Below, one piece after another: positions 26,233-35,110 of a stretch of 64,000 nt of DNA (positions are counted from its first letter, which is position 1; each line of letters starts with the position of its first letter). Source of the DNA: Mesorhizobium ciceri WSM4083 (GTDB taxonomy: Bacteria > Pseudomonadota > Alphaproteobacteria > Rhizobiales > Rhizobiaceae). Made by a program: the position numbers and the translations under genes. Location: contig NZ_JAFG01000003.1 in NCBI RefSeq assembly GCF_000519305.1, positions 623,070-687,069 on the forward strand, in the 5' to 3' direction. The notes under the pieces were generated by a model. It saw only the letters and a program-made list of their open reading frames with translations. It did no database searches and had not been told where the DNA came from.

Positions 26233-26341
26233 GGCGAAAGATTTTCGAACGGTGGCTGCCGCCGGCAACGGCGCTGCCGCTCAAAAAGAGCCCAAGGAGA
26301 ACCGCGGGCACACATTAACGACAACAGGGAGGAATACCGAA

Positions 26342-27130
26342 ATGAAGATTGCCAGACTTTTCATCGCCGGGCTTGCGCTTGCCGGCCTCACCGCTGCGGC
26401 CAGTGCCGGAACGCTCGACGACATCACCAAGCGCGGCGAATTGCGCGTCGCCGTGCAGACCCAGGGACCGCCCTTCTCGCTGGTCGGCGCCAATGGCGAA
26501 CGCACCGGCAGTTCGGTGGAACTGGCCGAACTGATGGCCAAGGAAATGGGCGTCAAGATCACCTTCCTCGACTTCGACTGGGACGGCCTGATCCCGGCGC
26601 TCTTGTCGGGCAAGGCCGACCTTCTGGTCGCCGACATGACACCGACGCTGGCGCGCGGCATGAAGGTCGCCTTCACCACGCCTTACATGTACACCGGCAG
26701 CACCGTCTTCACCAAGGCCGACAGCAAGTTCAAGACCACCGAGGACTGCAAGGCCAAGGGCACCAAGATCGCCGTGCTGCTCGGCGCCACCGGCGAGAAG
26801 GAAGCCAAAAAAGCCTTCCCCGACGCCGACATCAAAAGCTACAAGGGCGGCGGTCCGCTGCTGCTCGATGCCGTCAACAACGGTCAGGCCGATTGCGGCG
26901 TCAACGATGTCTCGGCGGTCAAGGGCCAGTCGACCGCCTATCCGGCCGGCAGCTTCACCATCATGCCGGACCTTCTGTCGAAGGAGCCGCTTGCCTTCGC
27001 CACCCGCTATGACGAGCCGGACCTGTTGATCTGGATGAACCTGTTCCTCAACCAGGTCACTATCGATGGCCGCCTGCAGAAGAACCTCGACTACTGGGTC
27101 AATTCCGACGCCTGGAAGAAGGATCACTGA
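26342..27130 (+). CDS. polar amino acid ABC transporter substrate-binding protein
   Basis: A 262-residue SBP_bac_3 protein with a signal peptide (KIARLFIAGLALAGLTAAAS, cleavage near ASA). The mature protein has KRGELRVAVQTQGPPFSLVG and LLSGKADLLVADMTPTLARG, the standard ligand-cleft elements of polar amino acid binding proteins. ATG 26342 has GGGAGG upstream. Followed by an inverted-repeat element before the permease gene. Confidence 0.93.
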   Translation: MKIARLFIAGLALAGLTAAASAGTLDDITKRGELRVAVQTQGPPFSLVGANGERTGSSVELAELMAKEMGVKITFLDFDWDGLIPALLSGKADLLVADMTPTLARGMKVAFTTPYMYTGSTVFTKADSKFKTTEDCKAKGTKIAVLLGATGEKEAKKAFPDADIKSYKGGGPLLLDAVNNGQADCGVNDVSAVKGQSTAYPAGSFTIMPDLLSKEPLAFATRYDEPDLLIWMNLFLNQVTIDGRLQKNLDYWVNSDAWKKDH

Positions 27131-27137
27131 GGAATGA

Positions 27138-27246
27138 AATAGCGAGTAGCGAGTAGCGAATAGGGAGTAGCGAATAGGGAATGGCCGTTCCGGCCATGCT
27201 TTTGCTGCTCCCAATTCTCCACTCGCTATTCGCTACTCGCCCTTCC
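27138..27246. repeat. tandem and inverted repeat between binding-protein and permease genes
   Basis: The left part 27138-27181 is built from repeated TAGCGAGTAGCGAATAGGGA-like units. The right part 27207-27246 is its inverse (CTCGCTATTCGCTACTCGCC). Between them ATGGCCG-TT-CCGGCCAT forms a small inner stem. The unit is not spaced like a CRISPR array. It would form a large mRNA hairpin just after the binding-protein stop. Confidence 0.85.
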
Positions 27247-27271
27247 TGCACTCTGGGGATTGCACCCAACG

Positions 27272-27943
27272 ATGCTCGAAAATTTCAGTTTCCGCACCAT
27301 CGTCGAATACCTGCCGCTGTTCGGACAGGGCCTGATCACGACCGTTTGGCTGTCGGCGCTGTCCTTTGTAGGGGCGCTCATCGTCGGCATCGTGCTGTGC
27401 GCCATGAATCTGCAGCGCGGCTGGCTGTTTCGTGTGCCGGCCAAGGCCTATATCGATGCGGTGCGTGCCACGCCCTTGCTGGCGCAGCTCTATTTTCTCT
27501 ATTTCGGCCTGCCCCGGCTCGGCTTCGTGCTGCCGGAACTCGTCGTCGGCATCCTCGCGCTGTCGCTGAACAGCGGCGCCTATATCGCTGAAATCATTCG
27601 CGCCGGCATCCTGTCGATCCCACGTGGCCAGGTCGAAGCCAGCGTCGCGTCGGGCATGACCTATGTCCAGCGCATGCGCCTCGTCGTCCTGCCGCAGGCC
27701 TTCAAGGTGACGATCCCGCCGCTGCTCGGCCAGGGGATCGTGCTGGTCAAGGATTCCGCCCTTCTGTCGCTGATCTCGGTTTCCGAACTGACGCGCGCCG
27801 GTCAGTTGCTCGCCTCCGACCGCTTCATGCCGGCGGAAGGTTTCCTCACCATCGCCGCCTTCTATCTGCTGCTCTATTACGGACTGAAAGGACTGGCTGG
27901 CGTCTCCAGCCGCTGGCTCGGCACGGCGGGGGCGCGGACATGA
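27272..27943 (+). CDS. polar amino acid ABC transporter permease 1
   Basis: A 223-residue HisM/GlnP-type permease with about five membrane segments and the EAA loop ([20 protein letters not shown]). LRGTP-type motif appears as [21 protein letters not shown] 27272 is preferred; an in-frame TTG at 27260 sits too close to its GGGGA. The stop overlaps the next permease by four bases. Confidence 0.92.
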   Translation: MLENFSFRTIVEYLPLFGQGLITTVWLSALSFVGALIVGIVLCAMNLQRGWLFRVPAKAYIDAVRATPLLAQLYFLYFGLPRLGFVLPELVVGILALSLNSGAYIAEIIRAGILSIPRGQVEASVASGMTYVQRMRLVVLPQAFKVTIPPLLGQGIVLVKDSALLSLISVSELTRAGQLLASDRFMPAEGFLTIAAFYLLLYYGLKGLAGVSSRWLGTAGART

Positions 27944-28614
27944 TCTGGCAACAACTGCAAAGCCTCGCCGGCTCCTATCCGCTGGCCCTGCGCGGCCTCG
28001 GCATGACCGTGATGCTGTCACTGATCAGCCTGGTGCTCGGCACCCTGCTTGGCTTCGGCCTCGGCATCTTGCGGACCGGCGGCAACCGGCTGATCTCGGG
28101 CTTGATCGGGGCCTGGGTCGACCTGATCCGCGGCACGCCGTTCCTGGTGCAGATCTTCCTGATCTTCTTCATCCTGCCGGAGTTCGGCATCGAGCTCGAC
28201 GCCTTCACCGCCGGCATCATCGCACTGACCAATCTGGCTGCCTGCTTCATCTGCGAAATCGTCGTCGCCGGCATCCGCTCGGTGCCGACCGGCCAGGTCG
28301 AGGCGGCACTGGCGTCCGGCCTGTCGCGCTGGCAGCGCATGCGCCAGGTGGTGTTGCCGCAGGCGATGCGCATCGTGCTGCCGCCGCTGGTCGGGCAATA
28401 TGTGCTGCTGATCAAGGATTCTTCCGTCGTCTCCGCCATCGGGCTGACCGACCTCACCCGCGTCGGCTGGCTGGTGGTGCAGCGTGTGCCCAACGGCCTG
28501 CTCGTCTTCTTCCTCGTCGGCGTCGGCTATTTCATCGTCTGCTATCCGCTGATCATGCTGGCCCGCCGGCTGGAGCAGCGCATGGGCGCGGCGCATGGCG
28601 AGGTGCAGTTGTGA
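27940..28614 (+). CDS. polar amino acid ABC transporter permease 2
   Basis: A 224-residue permease paralogous to the preceding one, with [20 protein letters not shown] and the EAA loop [20 protein letters not shown]. Starts inside the stop of permease 1 (ATGA) and its own stop overlaps GTG 28611 of the ATPase gene. The two permeases form a heterodimer in this transporter family. Confidence 0.93.
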   Translation: MIWQQLQSLAGSYPLALRGLGMTVMLSLISLVLGTLLGFGLGILRTGGNRLISGLIGAWVDLIRGTPFLVQIFLIFFILPEFGIELDAFTAGIIALTNLAACFICEIVVAGIRSVPTGQVEAALASGLSRWQRMRQVVLPQAMRIVLPPLVGQYVLLIKDSSVVSAIGLTDLTRVGWLVVQRVPNGLLVFFLVGVGYFIVCYPLIMLARRLEQRMGAAHGEVQL

Positions 28615-29399
28615 CTTCCAACCCCAAAGGTCCAGAAAACATGACCAAAACGGGCCTCGCCAAAACCGGCATGATCGACTTTCGCGGCGTCAACAAATGG
28701 TTCGGCACGCTCAATGTGCTTAAGGACATCACGTTGAGCGTCGAACCCCGCGAGGTGGTCGTCGTCTGCGGCCCGAGCGGTTCCGGCAAGAGCACGCTGA
28801 TCCGCTGCGTCAATGGCCTTGAGGCGATCAAGGACGGCGACCTCGTTGTCGACGGCCAACGCCTGGGCGACCCCGCCACCAACATGACGCAACTGCGCAC
28901 CGAGATCGGCTTCGTCTTCCAGTCGTTCAACCTCTACCCGCACAAGACGGCACTCGAAAACGTCACGCTCGCCCCCATCCATGTCCGCAAGATCCCGCGC
29001 GCCGAGGCTGAAAAAGCAGGCCGCGAATTGTTGGCCAAGGTTGGCCTCGCCGACAAGGTCAATGCCTATCCCGCACAGCTCTCCGGCGGCCAGCAGCAGC
29101 GCGTGGCGATTGCGCGTTGCCTCGGCATGCGTCCCAAGATCATGCTGTTCGACGAGCCGACCTCGGCGCTCGACCCCGAGATGATCTCCGAAGTGCTCGA
29201 CGTCATGGTGGCGGTCGCCGAGGAAGGCATGACCATGATGGTGGTGACGCACGAGATGGGCTTCGCCCGCAAGGTCGCCCAGCGCGTGGTGTTCATGGAC
29301 GCCGGCGCCATCGTCGAAAGCGGCACGCCGGAAGAATTCTTCTCGCACCCCAAGACCGACCGCAGCCGCGCTTTTCTGAGCAAGATTCTCAGGCACTGA
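28611..29399 (+). CDS. polar amino acid ABC transporter ATP-binding protein
   Basis: A 262-residue GlnQ/HisP-type ATPase: Walker [16 protein letters not shown], signature [15 protein letters not shown], Walker [15 protein letters not shown] and the switch His in [16 protein letters not shown] 28611 overlaps the previous stop (GTGA); ATG 28641 is an alternative start. It is the last gene of the Lrp-dehydrogenase-transporter operon. Confidence 0.95.
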   Translation: MTSNPKGPENMTKTGLAKTGMIDFRGVNKWFGTLNVLKDITLSVEPREVVVVCGPSGSGKSTLIRCVNGLEAIKDGDLVVDGQRLGDPATNMTQLRTEIGFVFQSFNLYPHKTALENVTLAPIHVRKIPRAEAEKAGRELLAKVGLADKVNAYPAQLSGGQQQRVAIARCLGMRPKIMLFDEPTSALDPEMISEVLDVMVAVAEEGMTMMVVTHEMGFARKVAQRVVFMDAGAIVESGTPEEFFSHPKTDRSRAFLSKILRH

Positions 29400-29460
29400 C
29401 GGCGCACTGACACTCCGATCAAATCTACGCGCGTCTTAAGTAGCGAGCACACGTCTCCCG

Positions 29461-29759
29461 TCACAGATGTCGTTCGATGTCCATTCGTTGATGCAGGATG
29501 CGGATAACATCCAGGTCGTTTCGGATAGACGGAAGAAAACGAAGTGCTGACCGACTGGGTATTTGAAGTACCCTTCCCGCACATCGGTGCGGCGGCCGGT
29601 TTTAACGCCGCGAGCCAGGGCTTCGATCACATCGATCAAACCGTGGTGGTACCGATCCGCTTGTTCCAGCGACCAGTGTTTGAACGTGTAGAGCCAGATA
29701 TCTTCCAGGTCAGCTTCAGCCAGCGGCGAGAGCCGATACTGGCGGCTCTCATCTGGCAT
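29461..29759 (-). pseudogene. ParE/RelE-family toxin with a C-terminal frameshift
   Basis: The N-terminal part is a standard ParE toxin: YRLSPLAEADLEDIWLYTFK, then GRRTDVREGYFKYPVGQHFV, then FFRLS. Beyond about 29521-29526 the literal frame gives a non-family tail to 29436. A one-base shift gives NDLDVIRILHQRMDIERHL and a stop at 29461, which is the textbook ParE C-terminus. So one base seems lost. The toxin is probably inactive or altered, while the ParD antitoxin overlapping its start by 11 bases is intact. Confidence 0.88.
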
Positions 29760-29994
29760 GCTTGGCCCGCATCTTGCTCAGGAATGCGGTGTTGTCGAAG
29801 GCTAGGGGCGCGCCAGATTCCTCGCCGGCGATGAGGGCGTTTTGCAAGGCACGGACCTTGGCCTCATGCTCTTCGAGCAACCGCAGGCCCGCACGCACGA
29901 CATCACTTGCCGAACCGTAACGGCCTGTCTGAACCTGCGTATCGATGAAACCGGCGAAATGGTCGCCAAGGGAAATAGAGGTGTTTCGGGGCAT
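29749..29994 (-). CDS. parD: ParD-family antitoxin
   Basis: An 81-residue antitoxin. The ribbon-helix-helix region is NTSISLGDHFAGFIDTQVQT, then YGSASDVVRAGLRLLEEHEA, followed by a toxin-wrapping tail ending LSKMRAKHAR. Start at 29994 gives the normal family N-terminus. The gene overlaps the toxin start and has a perfect palindrome 29 bases upstream, so it should still autoregulate even though the toxin is broken. Confidence 0.93.
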   Translation of the reverse strand: MPRNTSISLGDHFAGFIDTQVQTGRYGSASDVVRAGLRLLEEHEAKVRALQNALIAGEESGAPLAFDNTAFLSKMRAKHAR

Positions 29995-30022
29995 GAGCTT
30001 CGTCCCAACGTGATGATACACG

Positions 30023-30043
30023 GTATACCAAAAATTGGTATAC
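30023..30043. promoter_or_regulatory. perfect palindromic operator upstream of parD
   Basis: GTATACCAA-AAA-TTGGTATAC is an exact nine-base inverted repeat with a three-base spacer. Placed 29 bases before the antitoxin start on the minus strand, it is the expected site for ParD binding and autorepression. Confidence 0.75.
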
Positions 30044-30079
30044 GTCCACAATTCTGGCCGGAGAAGGCCAGGTGCCAAG

Positions 30080-31306
30080 TCATGCGGGATGGGTCACAAA
30101 CGCTGCCACCCGGCCACGCCCCCTCAGCAGCACGATGGCAAGAAAGGCGATCACGCCGCTCGCGGCGACGACGACCAGCACCCACAGGGAACTGGCGACG
30201 GATGTCCGCGCCATCATGAAGGCGAGCGCGAATGGCGCGAAGGCCGAGGTGAACTGACGGGCAGCACTTGCCCATCCGAGCCGCGCACCATAGCCTTCGC
30301 GACCGAAGAGTTCGAGCGGCAAGGTGCCGCCGACGATGCTGGTGAGGCCTGAACCGAGGCCAAATAGCAATACGAACAGGAAAGCGCCGGGCAGCCATGG
30401 CGTCGTCAGGAGCAGTGCGCACAGCCCGGCTGTGACCAGCAAAGCTGCAATGACGGCGAGGTGCGTCTGCTGCAGGCGGCCGCCAAACAGCATGTTGATC
30501 AACCGGCTGGCGACCTGCGCCGGCCCGAACAGGGTCGAGACGAAGAGGCCGGCGGTGCCCAGCCCAAGGGCCGCCGTCAGCGGCACCATGTGGATGAGGA
30601 TCGCCGACAGCACGAAGCCCTCGGTGGCGAACCCCGCCAGCATGAGCAGGAATGCGGCCCGGCCGCGCCGCGGATCGAGCGGCGCGCCCGCTTCCGGGGC
30701 CGGCCCGCGCTGTTGGCTCGCGGCCGTGGCGTGGCGGCGCGACAGGCGCATCAGCCACGCGTGGATCGGCAGGCAGAGCCCGAGATTGAGAGCGGCGAAC
30801 AAAAGGTAGACCTCGCGCCATGTCAGCTGCGCATGCAGCGCCGAGGTCAGCGGCCAGAACAGGGTCGAGGCGAACCCCGCGATCAGCGTCAGATGGGTGA
30901 TGCTGCGTTGCGGTCGGGGAACTCCGATCTGCACGATCGCCACGAAGGCGGCGCTGTAGAGGACGAAGCTGGAGGCCAGCTCCATTGCCAGCAAGGCCAG
31001 GACGAAGGTCACGCGGCCGGGCGCGACGGCGCACAGCGCCAGCGCCATGGCTGCGGCCACCGAGCCGACCGTCATGATGCGGCCGGCGCCGAAACGGTCG
31101 GCCCACCGCCCGGCAGTCGGTGCGAACAGGCTGCCGGCAAACAGCGAGGCCGACAGCGCGCCGAATACCCAGCCTTCCGTGAGCCCGAACTCCCCGGCCA
31201 TTGCCGGCGCGAGGATCGAGAAGCTGTAATAGAGCGTGCCGTAGCCGATGATCTGGGTCAGCCCAAGCGCCCAGATCGCCTTGCGCAGGACGGATCGGTC
31301 AGGCAT
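30080..31306 (-). CDS. MFS transporter at the end of the arsenic operon
   Basis: A 408-residue major facilitator with about 12 hydrophobic segments and a family-type loop-2 motif (GRWADRFGAGRIMTVG). ATG 31306 overlaps the end of the flavoprotein gene by eight bases, so it is co-transcribed with it. MFS proteins in ars operons include ArsJ (organoarsenical) and ArsK (broad arsenite/organoarsenical export); this one could be of the ArsK type, but assignment from sequence alone is tentative. Confidence 0.88.
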   Translation of the reverse strand: MPDRSVLRKAIWALGLTQIIGYGTLYYSFSILAPAMAGEFGLTEGWVFGALSASLFAGSLFAPTAGRWADRFGAGRIMTVGSVAAAMALALCAVAPGRVTFVLALLAMELASSFVLYSAAFVAIVQIGVPRPQRSITHLTLIAGFASTLFWPLTSALHAQLTWREVYLLFAALNLGLCLPIHAWLMRLSRRHATAASQQRGPAPEAGAPLDPRRGRAAFLLMLAGFATEGFVLSAILIHMVPLTAALGLGTAGLFVSTLFGPAQVASRLINMLFGGRLQQTHLAVIAALLVTAGLCALLLTTPWLPGAFLFVLLFGLGSGLTSIVGGTLPLELFGREGYGARLGWASAARQFTSAFAPFALAFMMARTSVASSLWVLVVVAASGVIAFLAIVLLRGRGRVAAFVTHPA

Positions 31307-32726
31307 CGACGCCGGCCGCCATATTCTCTCGCGTCTCGGTGGCCGGCGCGGTTGCGCAGCCGCAACCCGATGCGCCGGTTGCCTTGGCGTCCGCATCCCT
31401 GACGCAGCAGGCATCGACAGCGGCGGGCGCGGGCCCGCCACAGCAGCCGGCGCTTGCCGATACCGTCACGACACCGACGGCGCTGCACACGCCGGTCTCC
31501 GGCAGCACCAGCCGCACCTCGCGGGCCGCGGCATGGTCTCCGGCAATATCGGCCACCACCGAGCGGACTTGCTCGTAGCCGGTCGCCATCAGGAAGGTCG
31601 GGGCACGGCCGTAGGATTTCGAGCCGACGATGGTGAAACCGGGTTCGGGATGCGCGAGTTCCGCAATGCCATGCGCGGGAACCGTGCCGCATGAGTGGAA
31701 GTTTGGATCGATCAGTGGCGCCAGTGCCGGCGGCGCTTCGACGGCGGGATCGAGCGCGATGCGGATTTCGCGCAGGAACGACAGGTCTGGCCTGAAGCCG
31801 GTGGTGACGACGATGCGGTCGACGGCCAGGTTGAACGGTTTGCCGGCCAGGCTGGCATCAACAACGAGGCCCTCGCCTTGTCTCTCGACGCCGTTAACGG
31901 CGAAAGGCGCCAGCATGTTCAGCCTGCCATCCGTCATCGCCTGCCTGGCGGCCAACCCAAGCGCGCCGCGTTCCGGCAACTGGTCGTTCAGCCCGCCGCC
32001 GAGCAATCTCTCGATGCTGGCGTGGCGCAGCGCCCAGAAGATCTCGGTGCCCGGCGCCGCGTCCTGCAACTCCATCAGCGCCAGCGCGACGTTGATGGCC
32101 GAGTGCCCGCCGCCGATGACCAGGACGCGCTTGCCCGCATAGTCTTCTCTTGCCTTGCCGACCACGTCGGGAATGCCATAGGCGATGCGTGTCGACGCCG
32201 CGCCTTCGCCGGCAACCGGCAGCCCGTCGACGCCGATCGGATTTGGCCGCCACCATGTTCCGGACGCGTCGATGACGGCGCGCGCGAGAACGCGGTGTTC
32301 GCCGCCGGCATCGCGATAGCGGATGACGAAGGGCGCGCCCTTGCGGCCATCATTGGCGACCTTGTCGTGTCCCTGACGGGTGATCGCGGTGACCTCGGCG
32401 CCAAGCTTCAAATTGGCGGCGATAGCGGGAAGCCGGCCAAGCGGCGCCAGATAATCGCTCACGATCTCTGCGCCGGTCGGCAGGCCCTGGCTGTCCGGCG
32501 CCGTCCAGCCGGAACGGTCGAGCAGCGCCCGCGCCGCTGCGTCGATGTTGTATTCCCACGGCGAGAACACCCGCACATGGCCCCATTCGAGCAGCGCGGC
32601 GCCTACGCTTTCGCCGCGTTCCAGGACGAGCGGAGCGATGCCGCGTTCGACCAGATGCGCCGCGGCTGCCAGCCCGACCGGGCCGGCGCCGATCACCGCG
32701 ACGGGAAGGTTTGCCATCATGTCCAT
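31299..32726 (-). CDS. FAD-dependent oxidoreductase of the arsenic operon (ArsO-like)
   Basis: A 475-residue flavoprotein. An N-terminal FAD motif (VAVIGAGPVGLAAAAHLVER) and a second nucleotide motif (GKRVLVIGGGHSAINVALAL) are as in flavin-containing monooxygenases. A Cys-rich tail (ASAGCCGGPAPAAVDACCVR) could bind metal or arsenite. ArsO-type genes accompany ars operons; their reaction is unproven. The start at 32726 has GGAAGGA upstream. Overlaps the MFS gene. Confidence 0.85.
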   Translation of the reverse strand: MDMMANLPVAVIGAGPVGLAAAAHLVERGIAPLVLERGESVGAALLEWGHVRVFSPWEYNIDAAARALLDRSGWTAPDSQGLPTGAEIVSDYLAPLGRLPAIAANLKLGAEVTAITRQGHDKVANDGRKGAPFVIRYRDAGGEHRVLARAVIDASGTWWRPNPIGVDGLPVAGEGAASTRIAYGIPDVVGKAREDYAGKRVLVIGGGHSAINVALALMELQDAAPGTEIFWALRHASIERLLGGGLNDQLPERGALGLAARQAMTDGRLNMLAPFAVNGVERQGEGLVVDASLAGKPFNLAVDRIVVTTGFRPDLSFLREIRIALDPAVEAPPALAPLIDPNFHSCGTVPAHGIAELAHPEPGFTIVGSKSYGRAPTFLMATGYEQVRSVVADIAGDHAAAREVRLVLPETGVCSAVGVVTVSASAGCCGGPAPAAVDACCVRDADAKATGASGCGCATAPATETRENMAAGVDA

Positions 32727-32770
32727 AGGTTCGATCCTTCCGGTATGTTCGAATTACAAGCGCAAAAAAA

Positions 32771-33091
32771 TCAGGCCAGCGCTTTGCCGACGGCGGGCGC
32801 ACAAATGGCGTCGGCGCAGCACTCGTCGGCGAGATAACCGATCAGCGCATTCATGCCGGGATAGTTGGCGCGGCAGATCAGTGTCGTTGCCTGCCGCTCC
32901 TGCGTGACAAGCCCGGTGTCGACCAGGCGTTTGAGGTGATGCGACAGCGTCGATGACGGAATGTCGAGCTTGCCCTGGACGCTGCCGACGGCAAGCCCGT
33001 CGTCACCGGCGCGCACCAGGACGCGATAAAGCTGAAGCCGCGTCGGATTGCCAAGCGCTTCAAGCTGGGCGGCTGCTTTTTCGAGTTTCAT
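32771..33091 (-). CDS. arsR: ArsR-family repressor 2
   Basis: A 106-residue winged helix-turn-helix repressor: EALGNPTRLQLYRVLVRAG, then LDIPSSTLSHHLKRLVDTGL. The C-terminal Cys pair (ECCADAICAP) provides likely arsenite ligands, as in the type with Cys near the C-terminus. It is the second of two ArsR genes in this operon, with 63 bases upstream that include ATTTCGAAAAT-type symmetry, so it may control an internal promoter. Confidence 0.92.
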   Translation of the reverse strand: MKLEKAAAQLEALGNPTRLQLYRVLVRAGDDGLAVGSVQGKLDIPSSTLSHHLKRLVDTGLVTQERQATTLICRANYPGMNALIGYLADECCADAICAPAVGKALA

Positions 33092-33154
33092 GGAAATAAG
33101 CTACGCGACACTTTTCGCGCCGTCAATTCAATTTCGAAAATTATGGAAATAGCA

Positions 33155-33577
33155 TCAGCCGGCGCGTCTGTCTGGGGTGTAAATGACCACCTCACCATCC
33201 TCCTTGGTGAACGCGCCGATCTCCGGGTTGGGCAGGATGTCCAGCACCTTTTCCGATGGCCGCGCAAGGACGACGCCGAGCGGGCTGACCACGATCGGCC
33301 GGTTGATCAGGATCGGATGCGCCAGCATGAAATCGAGGATCTGCTCGCCGGTCCATTTCGGATCGGCAAGGCCGAGTTCGGCATAGGGCGTGCCCTTTTC
33401 ACGCAGCAGGTCGCGCGGCATCATCCCCATCGCCGCGATCAGTTCGACCAACCTTTGGCGCGACGGCGGCGTCTTCAGATATTTGATCACCTCCGGCTCT
33501 TCGCCGGACTGTCGGATGATGGCCAGCGTGTTGCGCGAGGTGCCGCAATCGGGGTTGTGGTAGATGGTGACGGTCAT
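33155..33577 (-). CDS. arsC: glutaredoxin-type arsenate reductase
   Basis: A 140-residue ArsC with the active-site Cys11 in YHNPDCGTSRNTLAIIRQSG and the RPIVVSPLGVVLARPSEKVL segment that supplies the second conserved Arg. It reduces arsenate to arsenite using glutathione/glutaredoxin. Its ATG overlaps the stop of the Acr3 gene (ATGA, 33574-33577), coupling arsenate reduction to arsenite export. Confidence 0.95.
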   Translation of the reverse strand: MTVTIYHNPDCGTSRNTLAIIRQSGEEPEVIKYLKTPPSRQRLVELIAAMGMMPRDLLREKGTPYAELGLADPKWTGEQILDFMLAHPILINRPIVVSPLGVVLARPSEKVLDILPNPEIGAFTKEDGEVVIYTPDRRAG

Positions 33578-34683
33578 TGCGCGGCCCTTTCGCTGGACAT
33601 GGTGTTGCGGACGGCACCGCCCTCTTCGTACCAGCCCTTGCTGCGGTTCACGATCCACACCACCGACAGCATGACCGGAACCTCGATGAGCACCCCGACC
33701 ACGGTGGCAAGGGCCGCGCCCGAATTCAGCCCGAACAGCGCGATCGCGGCGGCCACCGCCAGCTCGAAGAAGTTCGACGCGCCGATCAGCGCCGATGGGC
33801 CTGCCACACAGTGCCGCTCGCCGCTGAGACGGTTGAGCAGATAGGCAAGACCGGAGTTGAAATAGACCTGGATCAGGATCGGCAACGCCAGCAGCACGAT
33901 CACCAGCGGCTGTGCGATGATCTGCTCGCCCTGGAAGCCGAACAGCAACACCAGCGTCGCCAGCAAGGCAATCAGCGACAAGGGCTGCAGCGTGGCAAGC
34001 AGGGCATCGAGCCCGGCCTGCCCCCTCGCTGCCAGCAGCCGGCCACGAACCAGCTGCGCGACGATCACCGGCGCGACGATGTAGAGTGCGACCGACAGCA
34101 TCAGCGTGCCCCATGGCACGGTGATCGCCGACAGGCCGAGCAGCAGGCCGACGATGGGCGCGAAAGCGACGATCATGATCGCGTCGTTGAGCGCCACCTG
34201 CGACAGCGTGAAATTCGGCTCGCCACGCGTCAGGTTCGACCAGACGAAAACCATCGCCGTGCACGGTGCCGCGGCAAGGATGATCAGCCCGGCAATGTAG
34301 GAATCGATCTGCGCGGCCGGCAGCCACGGCCGGAACAGCCAGCCGACGAAGAGCCAGCCCAGCAGCGCCATCGAGAACGGCTTCACCGCCCAGTTGATGA
34401 ACAGCGTCACGCCGATGCCGCGCCAATAAGTGCCGACCCTGGCCAGCGAGGCGAAATCGACGCGCAAGAGCATCGGCACGATCATCAGCCAGATCAGCAC
34501 GGCGACGGGAATATTGACCCTGGCGATCTCGGCCGACGCGATGGCGCCGAACACGCCTGGCAGCAGATGGCCAAGCGCGATGCCCGTGACGATGCACAGT
34601 GCCACCCACACCGTCAGATATTTCTCGACGAAGCCGATGCCGGGCCGCGTCGCCTCGCCCGCGTTCAGAGCGTGATCGGTCAT
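33574..34683 (-). CDS. acr3: Acr3 arsenite efflux permease
   Basis: A 369-residue polytopic protein of the ACR3 family with about ten membrane segments. It has the essential Cys in LIILAAAPCTAMVFVWSNLT and the ALATVVGVLIEVPVMLSVVW motif with a conserved Glu. It exports arsenite (and sometimes antimonite) from the cytoplasm. Located directly after arsR1 and overlapping arsC. Confidence 0.95.
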   Translation of the reverse strand: MTDHALNAGEATRPGIGFVEKYLTVWVALCIVTGIALGHLLPGVFGAIASAEIARVNIPVAVLIWLMIVPMLLRVDFASLARVGTYWRGIGVTLFINWAVKPFSMALLGWLFVGWLFRPWLPAAQIDSYIAGLIILAAAPCTAMVFVWSNLTRGEPNFTLSQVALNDAIMIVAFAPIVGLLLGLSAITVPWGTLMLSVALYIVAPVIVAQLVRGRLLAARGQAGLDALLATLQPLSLIALLATLVLLFGFQGEQIIAQPLVIVLLALPILIQVYFNSGLAYLLNRLSGERHCVAGPSALIGASNFFELAVAAAIALFGLNSGAALATVVGVLIEVPVMLSVVWIVNRSKGWYEEGGAVRNTMSSERAAQ

Positions 34684-34707
34684 GATGGTTTTCCAGTCAT
34701 CGCTGCC

Positions 34708-35040
34708 TCAGCAGTCACAGGTCACGGCATTGATGACCGGACGGCAGAGCTCCGGCGCGCCGTTGCAGCAATCTTCCATCAGATACGCCAGCAGGTCGCG
34801 CAAGCCGGTCATGTCGGCGACGTAGCGCACGATCCTTCCCTCGCGTTCGGGGCGAACCAGCCCGGCATGGGCGAGCACCTTCAGATGCGCCGACATGGTG
34901 TTCTGGACCGTGTCGAGCCTCGTTGCGATCTCGCCCGCCGGAATGCCTTCCGGGCCGGCACGCACGAGCAGCCGGAAGACATCCAGCCGCGTCTCCTGGC
35001 CAAGTGCGGCCAGCGCGTTCAAAGTGTCCTTCTTATCCAT
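34708..35040 (-). CDS. arsR: ArsR-family repressor 1, first gene of the arsenic operon
   Basis: A 110-residue ArsR: ALGQETRLDVFRLLVRAGPE, then TVQNTMSAHLKVLAHAGLVR. The C-terminus is Cys-rich (MEDCCNGAPELCRPVINAVT, then CDC), a likely arsenite site. It is the first gene of a six-gene minus-strand operon (arsR-acr3-arsC-arsR-flavoprotein-MFS). The start overlaps an AATCC-TT-GGATT symmetry just upstream. Confidence 0.93.
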   Translation of the reverse strand: MDKKDTLNALAALGQETRLDVFRLLVRAGPEGIPAGEIATRLDTVQNTMSAHLKVLAHAGLVRPEREGRIVRYVADMTGLRDLLAYLMEDCCNGAPELCRPVINAVTCDC

Positions 35041-35066
35041 ATATCTGAATCCTTGGATTTATGGAT
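35041..35066. promoter_or_regulatory. candidate ArsR operator at the arsenic operon start
   Basis: ATATCTGAATCCTTGGATTTATGGAT contains a perfect AATCC-TT-GGATT core and partial outer symmetry. It abuts the start of arsR1 on its upstream side, the usual place for ArsR sites, and closest to an autoregulated promoter. Promoter hexamers were not assigned with confidence. Confidence 0.4.
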
Positions 35067-35110
35067 ACCTGCGTATCGACTTCCCCGCCATCTGTAAAGC
35101 CTTTCCGCCG

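Noticed and set aside
27138..27246. Repeated TAGCGAGTAGCGAATAG units considered as a CRISPR array
   Set aside because: Units are contiguous, without spacers, inverted in the second half, and there are no cas genes.
27260..27271. TTG start for the first amino acid permease
   Set aside because: The GGGGA purine run directly abuts the TTG, too close for a ribosome-binding site; ATG 27272 is the more likely start.
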